Numbered from the stretch's first letter, positions 7,660 to 16,849 are shown. The stretch: DNA of 64,000 bases from Pseudomonas izuensis (GCF_009861505.1 NZ_WTFT01000040.1:62001-126000); one strand, 5' to 3'. Program-made: numbers and translations. The notes: generated by a model not told the origin, from the letters alone.

Positions 7660-8679
7660 TCACCGATACAACACTTTCTCCGCCAACTCATCCGCAACCC
7701 TTGCTGGCGAGCGCTTCTCCGCCTGGGCATGGGCGAAGACTTCGGTCAGCCGCGAGCTGATTTTCGACAGATGCGCCGTGATGGTCGCCAACGCTTCACC
7801 CCGATGCCTGAGTGAAACATAGATCAGGCCGCCGGCATTGATCACGTAATCCGGCGCATACAATATGCCCCGCCGTTCCAGCAGATCGGCAACGTCCAGA
7901 TGAGTCAGCTGGTTGTTCGCCGAACCCGCCACCGCCGCGCAGCGCAGTTGCGTCACGCTATGGCTGTTGAGCACGCCCCCCAGGCCACATGGCGCCAGAA
8001 TGTCGCAAGGCGTGCTGAGCAGTGCATCGTTGGCAATCGGGTGGGCGCCGAGTTGCTCCATGGCCAGTTGCACCTTGCCGTGGTCGATGTCGCTGACCAG
8101 CAGTTCGGCACCGGCGGCATGCAGCTGTTCCGCCAGTGCATAACCCACATTGCCCAAACCTTGAATCGCCACGCGCAAACCTTCGAGATTGTCGCTGCCC
8201 AACCGCGCCATGGCGGTGGCGCGAATGCCGGTGAACACGCCCATCGCCGCGTGGGGAGCAGGGTCGCCCGCTGACGTGGTGCTGGTGACGTGTTGGGTTT
8301 GCTGGGCGATGCAATCCATGTCCGCCACCGAAGTACCGCTGTCGATGGCAGTGATGTAGCGCCCGTCGAGCTGATTGATGCAGCGTCCGAAGGCTTCGAA
8401 CAGCGCCGCGCGATTGGCCACGTGAACGGGGCGGATGATGACCGCTACGCCACCGCCCTGGGCGAGGCCGGCCAGTGCGGCCTTGTAACTCATGCCCTGG
8501 GCAAGGCGCACGGCATCCTCGACCGCGGACTCGTCGCTGGGGTAGGCAAGGTAACGACAACCACCCAGGGCAGGCCCCAGGCGACTGTTATGAATGGCAA
8601 TGACCGCCTTCAACCCGGTGGCCGGGTCGACGCTCAGATGCAGCGATTCAAGGCGAGTGCTTTGCATGAGAGCGAACAT
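7660..8679 (-). CDS. Glu/Leu/Phe/Val dehydrogenase-family protein (leucine dehydrogenase-like) lacking the catalytic lysine
   Basis: A 339-residue member of the amino-acid dehydrogenase superfamily, nearest to leucine/phenylalanine dehydrogenases that oxidatively deaminate branched or aromatic amino acids with NAD+. The substrate domain shows GPALGGCRY and GMSYKAALAGL (Lys66, carboxylate-binding). The dinucleotide fold shows the GLGNVGYALAEQL fingerprint at about 176-188. In the family the motif GGGK supplies the catalytic lysine; here the codon is GTA and the motif reads GGGVAVII (Val78). The aspartate of the ITAxDxGTS motif is retained. It may therefore be inactive, altered, or a true variant subclass. 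It is monocistronic, with no adjacent regulator. Confidence 0.85.
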   Translation of the reverse strand: MFALMQSTRLESLHLSVDPATGLKAVIAIHNSRLGPALGGCRYLAYPSDESAVEDAVRLAQGMSYKAALAGLAQGGGVAVIIRPVHVANRAALFEAFGRCINQLDGRYITAIDSGTSVADMDCIAQQTQHVTSTTSAGDPAPHAAMGVFTGIRATAMARLGSDNLEGLRVAIQGLGNVGYALAEQLHAAGAELLVSDIDHGKVQLAMEQLGAHPIANDALLSTPCDILAPCGLGGVLNSHSVTQLRCAAVAGSANNQLTHLDVADLLERRGILYAPDYVINAGGLIYVSLRHRGEALATITAHLSKISSRLTEVFAHAQAEKRSPARVADELAEKVLYR

Positions 8680-8862
8680 CGTAAGGCTCCCGAATCACTT
8701 CTTGTAGTCGCCAGTATAGGCTTGCGCACAAAAATTGCAGAAGCGCGCCGGAATAAACAGATCGTCTATTCAGACATTCGGAAATAACCGCCACACCCCC
8801 TTGTGGAGCACTGGACGAATGGCAGAGACGGGGCTAAAACGAGGCATTGCCCGGAGATTTTG

Positions 8863-9666
8863 ATGACCCCGCGACAATCGTTTTTTGCCTGTCTGCAACG
8901 ATCACCGCCCGCGCTGTTCGAGGCGGCACTGTGGATTGCCGCTGAACATGACAGCGAGATGAACCTCGAATCGCTGCTGGTGGACTTCAAGACCCTGCAG
9001 CAGCGGATCAGTGGCAGCCTGCCCATGCTGCCGGTGAGCGAATTGGCGCAACCGCTGCTGCGGCGCATGAATGACCTGGGGTTCGCCCAGGACGACTTCA
9101 CGCCCTTGCGCCCGCAAGTGGCGCTGCTCAATCGCGTGCTGGAACGCCGACGTGGACAACCCCTCGCCTTGGGTCTGATTGCGCTGGAATTGGCCAGAGG
9201 CCTGGAAATCCCTTTGGTCGGGGTCAACTTCCCCGGACATTTTCTACTGCGCGTACCGGGTGCCGATCATCTGCTCGATCCCTGCGGCGGGCGTCGTCTC
9301 TACCCCAACGACTGCCGGGAACTGCTGCAACGCCAGTACGGCCCGAACCTGAAGCTCAGCGCCGAACACCTGGTCACTGCCGAGCCCGTGCAGATGCTGC
9401 AACGCCTGTCGCGCAACCTGCGCCAGCTGCACCTTTCCAACGACGACTACATCGGTGCCCTTATCGACGCCGAACGCGTGCTGGAACTGGGCAACGGCAC
9501 CGCTGCCGACTACCTGGCCCGGGCCAGCCTCTACCAACGGCTGGATTGCCCGAACGCCGAGCGCTTCGACCTGGAACATGCCTTGCTGCTCAGCGACGAT
9601 CCGATTCAGCGGATTCGTCTGACGGAGCGGCTGGGGCATTTGCCGCCCAACTCCATCGTCCACTAA
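8863..9666 (+). CDS. SirB1 / transglutaminase-like TPR protein
   Basis: A 267-residue protein of the SirB1 family. It has a transglutaminase-like N-terminal domain (RRGQPLALGLIALELARGLEIPLVGV, then FPGHFLLRV) and a C-terminal tetratricopeptide-like helical region (DDYIGALIDAERVLELGNGT onward). The canonical catalytic cysteine is not obvious, as in other SirB1 proteins, so enzymatic activity is doubtful. The ATG at 8863 is preceded by CCGGAG; an earlier in-frame ATG at 8803 adds non-family sequence. Homologues often sit near prfA/hemK in enterobacteria, but here the gene stands alone between the dehydrogenase and a REPIN. Role unknown. Confidence 0.8.
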   Translation: MTPRQSFFACLQRSPPALFEAALWIAAEHDSEMNLESLLVDFKTLQQRISGSLPMLPVSELAQPLLRRMNDLGFAQDDFTPLRPQVALLNRVLERRRGQPLALGLIALELARGLEIPLVGVNFPGHFLLRVPGADHLLDPCGGRRLYPNDCRELLQRQYGPNLKLSAEHLVTAEPVQMLQRLSRNLRQLHLSNDDYIGALIDAERVLELGNGTAADYLARASLYQRLDCPNAERFDLEHALLLSDDPIQRIRLTERLGHLPPNSIVH

Positions 9667-9674
9667 ACACAGTT

Positions 9675-9771
9675 CCCCTGTGGGAGCGAGCCTGCTCGCG
9701 AAGACGGAGTCACATCCAAAATTGGCGTGACTGACAGACCGCTTTCGCGAGCAGGCTCGCTCCCACAGGGG
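9675..9771. repeat. REPIN
   Basis: Long inverted arms beginning CCCCTGTGGGAGCGAGCCTG and ending in the exact complement. It lies in the convergent gap between the SirB1 gene and maiA, and could serve as the shared transcription end. Confidence 0.92.
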
Positions 9772-9785
9772 TTGGTATGTGGTTG

Positions 9786-10421
9786 CTATGGGGTGTCCGG
9801 CTGATTCGACGGATGCGCCTTGATGAACGCCGGATGCGTGGCCGTCAGCGTCGCCACACGACGAATCCGCGGCCAGGCTTCCAGGGAAATGTTAAAGCGT
9901 TCGGCCGCGTACAGTTGCGGTATCAGATACACATCCGCCAACCCCGGCTGCGGACCAAAGCAATATCCCTCATCACCGATCAACTGCTCCACCGCCGCCA
10001 GTCCCTGGCTGATCCAGTGGCCGATCCACTCGACCACCTGCGCTTCATCCTGGCCCAACTGACGCAGCCGGTTGAGCACGCTGACGTTGTGCAGCGGATG
10101 CACATCGCAGCCGATCAACGCTGCCACGCCGCGCTCGTGGGCGCGGGCGGCGAGGTCTTTGGACAGCAGTGGCACCTGTGGATAACGTTCTTCGAGGTAC
10201 TCGATGATCGCCGGCGACTGGATCAGCAACTCGCCTTCATCAGTGCGCAAGGCCGGCACGCGGCCTTGCGGGTTGATGCCCAGATACGCTGGCTGGCGGT
10301 GCTCGCCACCGGGCGGCGCGATCAGGTTGATCGGCAGCGCCTGGTAATCCAGCCCCTTCAACGCCAGCGCGATGCGTACCCGGTAAGACGAGGTGGAACG
10401 ATAGTAGGTATAGAGTTCCAT
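9786..10421 (-). CDS. maiA: Maleylacetoacetate isomerase
   Basis: Zeta-class glutathione transferase (211 aa) that isomerises 4-maleylacetoacetate to 4-fumarylacetoacetate, the middle step of the homogentisate pathway. The N-terminal thioredoxin-like domain carries the zeta signature YYRSTSSYRVRIAL, with the catalytic Ser-Ser-Tyr. NPQGRVPAL and LLIQSPAIIEYLEERYP form the glutathione site, and an all-helical C-terminal domain follows. AAGGAG precedes the ATG. It is the last gene of hmgA-fahA-maiA, 12 bases after fahA, which fixes its function. Confidence 0.96.
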   Translation of the reverse strand: MELYTYYRSTSSYRVRIALALKGLDYQALPINLIAPPGGEHRQPAYLGINPQGRVPALRTDEGELLIQSPAIIEYLEERYPQVPLLSKDLAARAHERGVAALIGCDVHPLHNVSVLNRLRQLGQDEAQVVEWIGHWISQGLAAVEQLIGDEGYCFGPQPGLADVYLIPQLYAAERFNISLEAWPRIRRVATLTATHPAFIKAHPSNQPDTP

Positions 10422-10433
10422 GACCCGTTCTCC

Positions 10434-11738
10434 TTAGCGCGCCGGCAGCACTTTGCCACGGCATTCGCCGAAGCCGATGGAGGCAAAGCCCTCGCGGCTG
10501 CAACGGCCACGCAGGATGATTTCATCGCCGTCTTCAAGGAACTTGCGCACCTCGCCCGACGCCAGCTCGATCGGCTTTTTGCCGCCCTCGGTGATTTCCA
10601 ACAGGCTGCCGAACTGACCGCTTTGCGGTCCCGACAACGTGCCCGAACCAAACAGATCACCCGCCTGCAACTGGCAACCGTTGACGCTGTGGTGCGCGAC
10701 CATTTGCGCCACGGTCCAGTACATGTGTTTGGAATTGCTCAGGGTCAGACGATGGGCCGGCAGATTCTGCTCGCGCATGGCTTCGGTCAGCAGCAGCACT
10801 TCCAGTTCGATGTCGAAGGCGCCGGCGGCCTGGTCGCGTTTGTCGAACAGGTACGGCAGCGGCTGCGGATCACCTTCCGGGCGCGCAGGCTGGGCACGAC
10901 GGAACGGCTCCAGGGCTTCGGCGGTCACCACCCATGGGGAAATGCTGGTGATGAAACTCTTAGACAGGAACGGCCCCAGCGGCTGATATTCCCAGGCCTG
11001 GATGTCCCGCGCCGACCAGTCGTTGAGCAGGCAGAAACCGGCGATGTGATCGGCGGCGTCGCCAATGGCAATCGAGTCGCCCATATCGTTGCCCTGGCCA
11101 ATCCAGATGCCCAGCTCCAGTTCGTAATCCAGGCGAGCGCACGGACCAAAGGTCGGCTCGGTCTGGCCAGCCGGCAAGGTCTGGCCTTTGGGACGGCGCA
11201 CGTCGGTGCCGGACGGGCGAATGGTCGAGGCGCGGCCGTGGTAACCGATCGGCACGTACTTGTAGTTCGGCAGCAACGGATTGTCCGGGCGGAACAGTTT
11301 ACCGACGTTCTGCGCGTGCTCGATGCCGACATAGAAGTCGGTGTAATCGTTGATTTTCGCCGGCAGGTGCATCTCGCAATTCGCCGCCAGTGGCAGCAGT
11401 TTTGCGCCCTGGGCTTCGATCTTGCCGTGCAGGGTGCTGCCTTCGCTCAGTAATTCCAGCAAGCGTTCACGCAGGGCAACACGCGCCTCGCGGCCCAGCT
11501 CGAAAAACGCATTCAACTGACCGCCACGGGTGGCTTCGACGGCGTTTTTTGCCACACCGTCGAACAGGCCGGCTTCGAGTGCCGCTTCCAGGTCAAAAAT
11601 ATGCTCGCCAATGGCCACACCGCTGCGCGGTGCCGAACCCTTCACACTGAACACGCCCAGCGGCAGGTTTTGCAGCGGAAAATCAGCATGGCCGTTGGCG
11701 GAAGCGACCCAGCTGCGAGTGATGGAAGTCTGCGTCAT
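10434..11738 (-). CDS. fahA: Fumarylacetoacetase
   Basis: Cytoplasmic hydrolase (434 aa) splitting fumarylacetoacetate into fumarate and acetoacetate, the last step of tyrosine/homogentisate catabolism. The N-terminal SH3-like domain occupies the first 120 residues. The metal and active-site region includes DFYVGIEHAQNVG, GYHGRASTI, the acidic LDYELELGIWIG and DWSARDIQAWEY. The length is typical of the full-length family. It sits three bases after hmgA and twelve before maiA in one operon repressed by the divergent IclR gene. Confidence 0.97.
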   Translation of the reverse strand: MTQTSITRSWVASANGHADFPLQNLPLGVFSVKGSAPRSGVAIGEHIFDLEAALEAGLFDGVAKNAVEATRGGQLNAFFELGREARVALRERLLELLSEGSTLHGKIEAQGAKLLPLAANCEMHLPAKINDYTDFYVGIEHAQNVGKLFRPDNPLLPNYKYVPIGYHGRASTIRPSGTDVRRPKGQTLPAGQTEPTFGPCARLDYELELGIWIGQGNDMGDSIAIGDAADHIAGFCLLNDWSARDIQAWEYQPLGPFLSKSFITSISPWVVTAEALEPFRRAQPARPEGDPQPLPYLFDKRDQAAGAFDIELEVLLLTEAMREQNLPAHRLTLSNSKHMYWTVAQMVAHHSVNGCQLQAGDLFGSGTLSGPQSGQFGSLLEITEGGKKPIELASGEVRKFLEDGDEIILRGRCSREGFASIGFGECRGKVLPAR

Positions 11739-11741
11739 GGG

Positions 11742-13046
11742 TTATCTCCGGGTCGGATCGAAAGTGGCGGGCAGCGTGGCCCAGCAAGCGTCGTAGTTGG
11801 TTTGCAGTTGCGGGCAATCGAGGGCGAAACGGCTCGGGCGCAGCACCTGGCTGGTCTCGAACATGAAGGCCATGGTGTTGTCGATTTTTGCCGGTTTGAG
11901 GTCCGCGTTGATCGCCTTGGTACAGGTTTCGCCGTCGGGGCCGTGGGCACTCATGCAGCTGTGCAACGACGCGCCGCCGGGGACGAAGCCTTCGGCCTTG
12001 GCGTCGTACTCACCCTGGATCAGGCCCATGAATTCGTTCATCAGGTTGCGGTGGAACCACGGTGGACGGAAGGTGTTCTCGGCGACCATCCAGCGTGGCG
12101 GGAAGATCACGAAATCGAGGTTGGCCAGGCCATGAACGCTGGTCGGCGAGGTCAATACGGTGAAGATCGACGGGTCCGGATGATCGAAGCTGACGGTGCC
12201 GATGGTATTGAAACGGCGCAGGTCGTATTTGTACGGCACGTTGTTGCCATGCCAGGCGACCACGTTCAGCGGCGAATGATCGAGCTCGGTGCCCCACAAC
12301 TGGCCGAGGAACTTCTGCACCAGGGTGGTCGGTTGTGCCAGGTGTTCGTAATGGGCGACCGGGGTCAGGAAGTCCCGCGGATTGGCCAGGCCGTTGCTGC
12401 CGATCGGCCCCAGGTCAGGGAGGCGCAGGGGCGCGCCATGGTTCTCGGCGATGTAGCCGCGGGCTTGTGGGTCGAGCAGCTCGACGCGGAATTTCAAACC
12501 CCGTGGCAGTACAGCGATTTCCAGTGGCTCCAGCTCCAGCACGCCCAGTTCGGTGGCAATCCGCAGGCGCCCCAGTTGCGGCACCAGCAGCATCTCGCCA
12601 TCGGCATTGAAGAACACTCGCTCCATGGAGCGGTTGGCGCGGTACTGGTAGATGCTGATCCCGGCCGGTTTGTCCGCGCCGGAGTTGGCGGCCATGCTCA
12701 CCAGGCCGTCGATGAAATCCGTCGGCTCGTCGGGCATATCCAGGGCATTCCAGCGCAGGCGATTGGGGGTCACTTCACCCAACGGCCCGCCAGCCAGTTG
12801 CCGCTCGAGTTTGACGAACGCCGGGTGATTGGCCGATGGCTGGATACGGTACATCCAGGTCCGCCGTGCTTCGCTGCGGGCCATGGTGAACGCGGTACCG
12901 GAAAACAGTTCGGTGTAGAGGCCGTAAGGGGCCTTTTGCGGGGAGTTCTGGCCGACCGGCAGTGCACCGGGCAATGCTTCGCTGCTGAATTCGTTGCCGA
13001 AGCCTGACTGATAAGCCAGTGCAGGTGTCGTTGAATCGAGGTTCAT
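11742..13046 (-). CDS. hmgA: Homogentisate 1,2-dioxygenase
   Basis: Fe(II) ring-cleaving dioxygenase (434 aa) that opens homogentisate to maleylacetoacetate. The ATG at 13046 is set by AGGAGG eight bases upstream; a longer frame adds 29 unrelated residues. Family signatures are YQSGFGNEFSSEALPGALP near the N-terminus, AWHGNNVPYKYDL, the PPRWMVAENTFRPPW segment and GGASLHSCMSAHGPD, which hold the His and Glu iron ligands. Loss of this enzyme gives pyomelanin-brown cultures in pseudomonads. It is first in the hmg operon, with a palindromic operator between it and hmgR. Confidence 0.97.
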   Translation of the reverse strand: MNLDSTTPALAYQSGFGNEFSSEALPGALPVGQNSPQKAPYGLYTELFSGTAFTMARSEARRTWMYRIQPSANHPAFVKLERQLAGGPLGEVTPNRLRWNALDMPDEPTDFIDGLVSMAANSGADKPAGISIYQYRANRSMERVFFNADGEMLLVPQLGRLRIATELGVLELEPLEIAVLPRGLKFRVELLDPQARGYIAENHGAPLRLPDLGPIGSNGLANPRDFLTPVAHYEHLAQPTTLVQKFLGQLWGTELDHSPLNVVAWHGNNVPYKYDLRRFNTIGTVSFDHPDPSIFTVLTSPTSVHGLANLDFVIFPPRWMVAENTFRPPWFHRNLMNEFMGLIQGEYDAKAEGFVPGGASLHSCMSAHGPDGETCTKAINADLKPAKIDNTMAFMFETSQVLRPSRFALDCPQLQTNYDACWATLPATFDPTRR

Positions 13047-13123
13047 GGAGCCTCCTGAACAGGGACCGGACCGAAGCCTGTGGACCGATAGCCGAGGCCT
13101 TGGCGTGTCGAAAATTATTTCTT

Positions 13124-13138
13124 CGTAATTCAATTACG
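13124..13138. promoter_or_regulatory. Palindromic operator in the hmgA-hmgR intergenic region (putative HmgR site)
   Basis: CGTAATT-C-AATTACG is a perfect 7-1-7 palindrome about 80 bases upstream of hmgA. A second, imperfect copy of the half site (ACGTAATTTGATACGT) lies at 13143-13158. IclR-type HmgR of P. putida is known to bind a palindrome in this promoter and to release it with homogentisate. Assignment to HmgR here is inference from position and symmetry. Confidence 0.65.
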
Positions 13139-13149
13139 CATAACGTAAT

Positions 13150-13178
13150 TTGATACGTATTGACCGTCAAGCTATAAA
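13150..13178 (+). promoter_or_regulatory. Sigma-70 promoter of hmgR
   Basis: A -35 element TTGATA (13150-13155) and a -10 element TATAAA (13173-13178) with a 17-base spacer lie about 50 bases before the hmgR ATG. The -35 overlaps the imperfect operator half sites, consistent with autoregulation. Confidence 0.6.
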
Positions 13179-13225
13179 GACGCCCATTCATCCCCGGAAC
13201 TCCTCCCTTGAAAGACGGCGCCACC

Positions 13226-14029
13226 ATGCAAAAGCCCGCGAGCGACAGTAACGGTAAACAGAAAGTCCGCTCCGCCGAGGTGGGTACCGACATCCTCAAG
13301 GCGCTGGCCGAGTTGTCACCTTCGACCTCACTCTCGCGCCTGGCAGAACACGTGCAGATGCCTGCGAGCAAGGTTCACCGCTATTTGCAGGCGCTGATTG
13401 CCAGCGGCTTTGCCGAGCAGAATCCCGCGACCAACCATTACGGGCTGGGCCGCGAGGCCTTGCGCGTGGGGCTGGCGGCTCTCAACAGTATGGACGTGCT
13501 GAAAGTCGCCGCCCTGCCCTTGGCCGAACTGCGCGACGACTTGAACGAAACCTGCTTTTTGGCGGTGTGGGGCAATCAGGGCGCGACCGTGGTGCACATC
13601 GAACCGGCGGTGCGTGCGGTCACCGTGGTGACCCAATTGGGCTCGGTGTTACCGTTGCTCAGTTCTTCCACAGGCCTGGTGTTTGGCGCCTATCTGCCCA
13701 AGCGCGAAACAGTGGAGCTGCGCGAGCAGGAACTGCTGGCGCACACCGGCCATGCGCTGGCCGACGAGCAGACCTATGCCGCCATGTGCGAGCAGATCCG
13801 CGCACGCGGCCTGCATCATGTGCATGGTTTGCTGATGCCCGGGGTCGATGCCTTGTCGGCGCCGGTCTTCAACGCCATGGGCAATGTCGTGGCCGTACTG
13901 ACAGTGGTTGGCCCGACGTCGCTGTTTCATGCCGATGAAGATGGCCCGGCGGCGCAGCGCCTGCTGTCCGCCACTCGCGCAGTCAGTTGGCGAATGGGCT
14001 TTGAGCCTGACGCTGCACCCGTAGCCTGA
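13226..14029 (+). CDS. hmgR: IclR-family repressor of the homogentisate operon
   Basis: A 267-residue IclR-type regulator. The N-terminal winged helix-turn-helix is LSRLAEHVQMPASKVHRYLQ (about residues 36-55). The C-terminal GAF-like effector domain spans about 95-260, with the family pattern LLSSSTGLVFGAYLP and APVFNAMGNVVAVLTVVG. It is divergent from hmgA across a gap with a perfect palindrome, the arrangement known for HmgR in P. putida, where homogentisate is the inducer. I chose the ATG at 13226 over the TTG at 13208 on start-codon preference. Confidence 0.9.
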   Translation: MQKPASDSNGKQKVRSAEVGTDILKALAELSPSTSLSRLAEHVQMPASKVHRYLQALIASGFAEQNPATNHYGLGREALRVGLAALNSMDVLKVAALPLAELRDDLNETCFLAVWGNQGATVVHIEPAVRAVTVVTQLGSVLPLLSSSTGLVFGAYLPKRETVELREQELLAHTGHALADEQTYAAMCEQIRARGLHHVHGLLMPGVDALSAPVFNAMGNVVAVLTVVGPTSLFHADEDGPAAQRLLSATRAVSWRMGFEPDAAPVA

Positions 14030-14036
14030 CGCTCTA

Positions 14037-14129
14037 CTGTGGGAGCAAAGCTTGCTCGCGATGGCGGAACTCCAGACACTGCGTGGTCGACTGTCACGAC
14101 GCCATCGCGAGCAAGCTTTGCTCCCACAG
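14037..14129. repeat. REPIN
   Basis: Arms with core GGGAGCAAAGCTTGCTCGCG and its exact complement, in the convergent gap between hmgR and the MalT-like regulator gene. This core variant (AAAGCTT) is used only here in the window. Confidence 0.92.
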
Positions 14130-14159
14130 GGATCGGGGCGAAAGTCTGGTCGTCCCCTC

Positions 14160-16709
14160 CTACCCTTGCGCAATCAAACCGAGCTTCTTCGCCGTGGCCA
14201 CGGCCTGAGTCCGGCGCTCGACGCCCAGCTTGCTGTGAATACGTCGCGCGTGGGTTTTCACCGTATGCAATGAGATAAACAACTGCTCGGCGATCTGTTG
14301 ATTGGAGTTGCCTTGGGCGATCAGGCCGAGCACCTCCAGCTCACGTCCGCTCAACGGATTGGCGTCCAGAGGTACCGCAGGCTCGTCGTCCACGCCCAGG
14401 CGAGCGAGCAAGGTCGGTTGACGCAGCCGCAACTCATTCAACACCTGCTGTAGATGACAACGCCTCACTAACGCTAGTCCCGCCTGTAACGCCGAGGTCG
14501 CCAGCTCTGTTTCGCCGACGATGTCCGCCACTTCGCAGATGGCCAACTGCAATTCGGTTTCCAGCGCCAGCATTCCATGCTGTTGCGCGTGATCGAGCAA
14601 AGCCTTGAGCCGCTCCAGCGGAGTCTGCGTCAATTGCAGTTGGGTCTCGGCGATGATCAGCAGGTACTCGATCCGTGCAATCAACTCCACCGTGGCCGGA
14701 GGCGCCTGCCGGGCCTGAGGCCCGCGGTAATGGCGTAACACACGAGTCAGTGCTTCGTGGACCAGCTCCGGTCGACCTTGCTGCAACCAGAAGTGACCGC
14801 TGATTTGCAGAAGCGCACTGCGATAAACGGTGTCGGGAATCTGTCGTTGTTGCATCAACCGCTCGGCCTCACGCAAGCGGTCAAACGCGTGGGCGTAATC
14901 CCGTTGGTTGGCCGCTACCTGGGCCTGCCCGAGAAAGCCGTACAACGCACGCTTGTCCTGACTATGCAGGCAATCCTGAAAGCCGCTCTGGAAGAACTCG
15001 GCGGCGACTTCATCCTGTCCCTGCCACAGCGCCAGACGCCCGCGTCGCAATGCAATACGTCCCAGCAACGGTGTCGGGCGATCAGCCTGTCGGCTCAACA
15101 ATTCATGAATATCGGCCAACAAGCTCTCGGCGCGCCGGGGAGCGCCACGATGCTCGAGCAATTGTGCGTGATCGAGTTCGAGCAAGCCTTCGAACAGCAA
15201 CGACCCTTGTGCCCGCGCCAGGCACAGCGCCTCACGATTGAGGGCCTGCGCGACATCCAGCTCGGCATTGAGCAGCGCCTGCTGGGTCAACCCGGACAGG
15301 CACAGCAAGCGTGCCGGCCAGGCCTCTGCTGCCAGTTCGGCCAATGCCTCGACGAAATGCCCGCGAGCGGCCGGCATGCGCCCCTGCAAATGCAGCAACC
15401 AGCCTTGCTGCGCCTGCCAGCGTGCGAACAATTGCCGCTGCGATGCCGCCGTCGGTTGCGGAGCAAACCGCGCCATTTGTTCGATGCACAGCGCCGCCTG
15501 GTCGAAGCGTCCGGCAAACAGCAGCGCCGCCGTGATCAGACCAACCAGTTGCGGCGAACCGAGGGTCAACTCTTGCCCCTGGCGCTCATGCAGGCTCAAT
15601 AACAGACGTACATTCTCGCGCCGGAACAAATGCTCGAAATTGAAGTGCTGCAACAGGCTGACCGCCACCTCGAACTCTTCAGCCAGCAACGCCTGCTCGA
15701 ACGCCCCCTGCCAGTCCTCTTCGGCGCAGAACCATTGGCAGGCGCGTCGATGCCAGGAACGCCCCACCGTTCCCTGTTCGTCACGCATGGCTCGGGCCAG
15801 TGGTACGAACACACGAAACCATTCCCCGGAATCTTCCCAGGGTTCGATAAAGCACCCCATCTCCTGCAAGGCCTGCAACCATCCTGCGCCCTCTCCGGCA
15901 CCGAACAGATGTTCGCAGAGACCGGCATTGAAGCGCGGCAAATGGGCCAGCACTTGCCAGGCTTCCACCAGTTCCGGCGGCAAGGTGTTGAACAATTCAT
16001 GCTGCAGATAATCGAGCAATGTCGTCGAGCGTCCCTGCCTGTCCTGCCCGGCAGACCACGGACAACCCTCCAGCAAGGCAATGCGCACACCGGCACCCCA
16101 TCCGCCGCTGCGCTGAACGACGCGTTTGGCCAAACTGGCCGCCTGGGAGGGTTCTAAATGGCCGAGCAACTGCTCGACTTCCACCTCGGTAAAAGCCAGC
16201 GCCGGACCGTTGCACTCATACACCTCGTCGTCGAGCAACAACCGTGGCCAGTTGCAGGACGGACGCCTGCGCGAACCCAGCCACCAACTCAACGCCGGGT
16301 TCGTGAGGGCCAGCAAACGATCGAGCAGACGGTCGAGTTCAGGATGGGAGGAGCGACAGTAATCATCGATAAACAGCCAGGTTGGCGTTCGCAACCGGGC
16401 CAGATGCTCCAGCAATGCAAGCTCATCCGACGCTACCAGCCCCAACACTTGCGCCAGCTGCTGGCGGAAATCGGCAACACTCAATGACTCGCCGGCCAAC
16501 GGCAGCCAATACACCCGGCAGTGCGTCGGCGCCCGCAACAGGCACTCGGTAAGCAGCGCGCTCTTGCCGCTACCGGCCGGCGCGCAAAGCAATTTCACCC
16601 GTGCCGTGGAGGCCAGCAATGGCTCGACCAATCGCTCGCGGGATACATGATGGGAACACAAGCGAGGCAGAAGTCCAGGCCGGTCCAGACACGTCGTCAT
16701 GGCGGTCAT
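14160..16709 (-). CDS. MalT/LuxR-type ATP-dependent transcriptional regulator
   Basis: Large regulator (849 aa) of the LAL/MalT class. An N-terminal STAND-type ATPase carries Walker A APAGSGKSA (about 43-51) and a Walker B-like LFIDDY (112-117). A long helical TPR-like sensor region occupies about 330-770. The last 65 residues form a LuxR helix-turn-helix (LSGRELEVLGLIAQG, then AEQLFISLHTVKTHARRI). AAGG precedes the ATG at proper spacing. The DUF1302/DUF1329 genes lie just upstream on the same strand, a pairing also seen elsewhere in pseudomonads from memory, so it probably controls them. The ligand is unknown. A terminator lies between, so it is not in their operon. Confidence 0.9.
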   Translation of the reverse strand: MTAMTTCLDRPGLLPRLCSHHVSRERLVEPLLASTARVKLLCAPAGSGKSALLTECLLRAPTHCRVYWLPLAGESLSVADFRQQLAQVLGLVASDELALLEHLARLRTPTWLFIDDYCRSSHPELDRLLDRLLALTNPALSWWLGSRRRPSCNWPRLLLDDEVYECNGPALAFTEVEVEQLLGHLEPSQAASLAKRVVQRSGGWGAGVRIALLEGCPWSAGQDRQGRSTTLLDYLQHELFNTLPPELVEAWQVLAHLPRFNAGLCEHLFGAGEGAGWLQALQEMGCFIEPWEDSGEWFRVFVPLARAMRDEQGTVGRSWHRRACQWFCAEEDWQGAFEQALLAEEFEVAVSLLQHFNFEHLFRRENVRLLLSLHERQGQELTLGSPQLVGLITAALLFAGRFDQAALCIEQMARFAPQPTAASQRQLFARWQAQQGWLLHLQGRMPAARGHFVEALAELAAEAWPARLLCLSGLTQQALLNAELDVAQALNREALCLARAQGSLLFEGLLELDHAQLLEHRGAPRRAESLLADIHELLSRQADRPTPLLGRIALRRGRLALWQGQDEVAAEFFQSGFQDCLHSQDKRALYGFLGQAQVAANQRDYAHAFDRLREAERLMQQRQIPDTVYRSALLQISGHFWLQQGRPELVHEALTRVLRHYRGPQARQAPPATVELIARIEYLLIIAETQLQLTQTPLERLKALLDHAQQHGMLALETELQLAICEVADIVGETELATSALQAGLALVRRCHLQQVLNELRLRQPTLLARLGVDDEPAVPLDANPLSGRELEVLGLIAQGNSNQQIAEQLFISLHTVKTHARRIHSKLGVERRTQAVATAKKLGLIAQG

Positions 16710-16800
16710 AGTGGTGCGCCTTTTTATAATTGTGGCGCCACCCTAGCCCTCTCCGGAGCCCTTGTTGAAGAAGTATTCAGCAGGCTGATTGGCAGCCATA

Positions 16801-16828
16801 AAAAAGGTGACCGCGAAGTCACCTTTTT
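16801..16828 (-). terminator. Rho-independent terminator after the DUF1329 gene
   Basis: Hairpin AAAAAGGTGAC / GTCACCTTTTT with a six-base loop, about 20 bases beyond the DUF1329 stop codon on the minus strand. The A/T flanks make it functional in either direction. Confidence 0.88.
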
Positions 16829-16849
16829 GTGTAGGAGCTTGTAGGAAGA

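Noticed and set aside
9777..11453. 558-codon open frame on the plus strand
   Set aside because: Antisense of maiA and fahA, both unmistakable enzymes.
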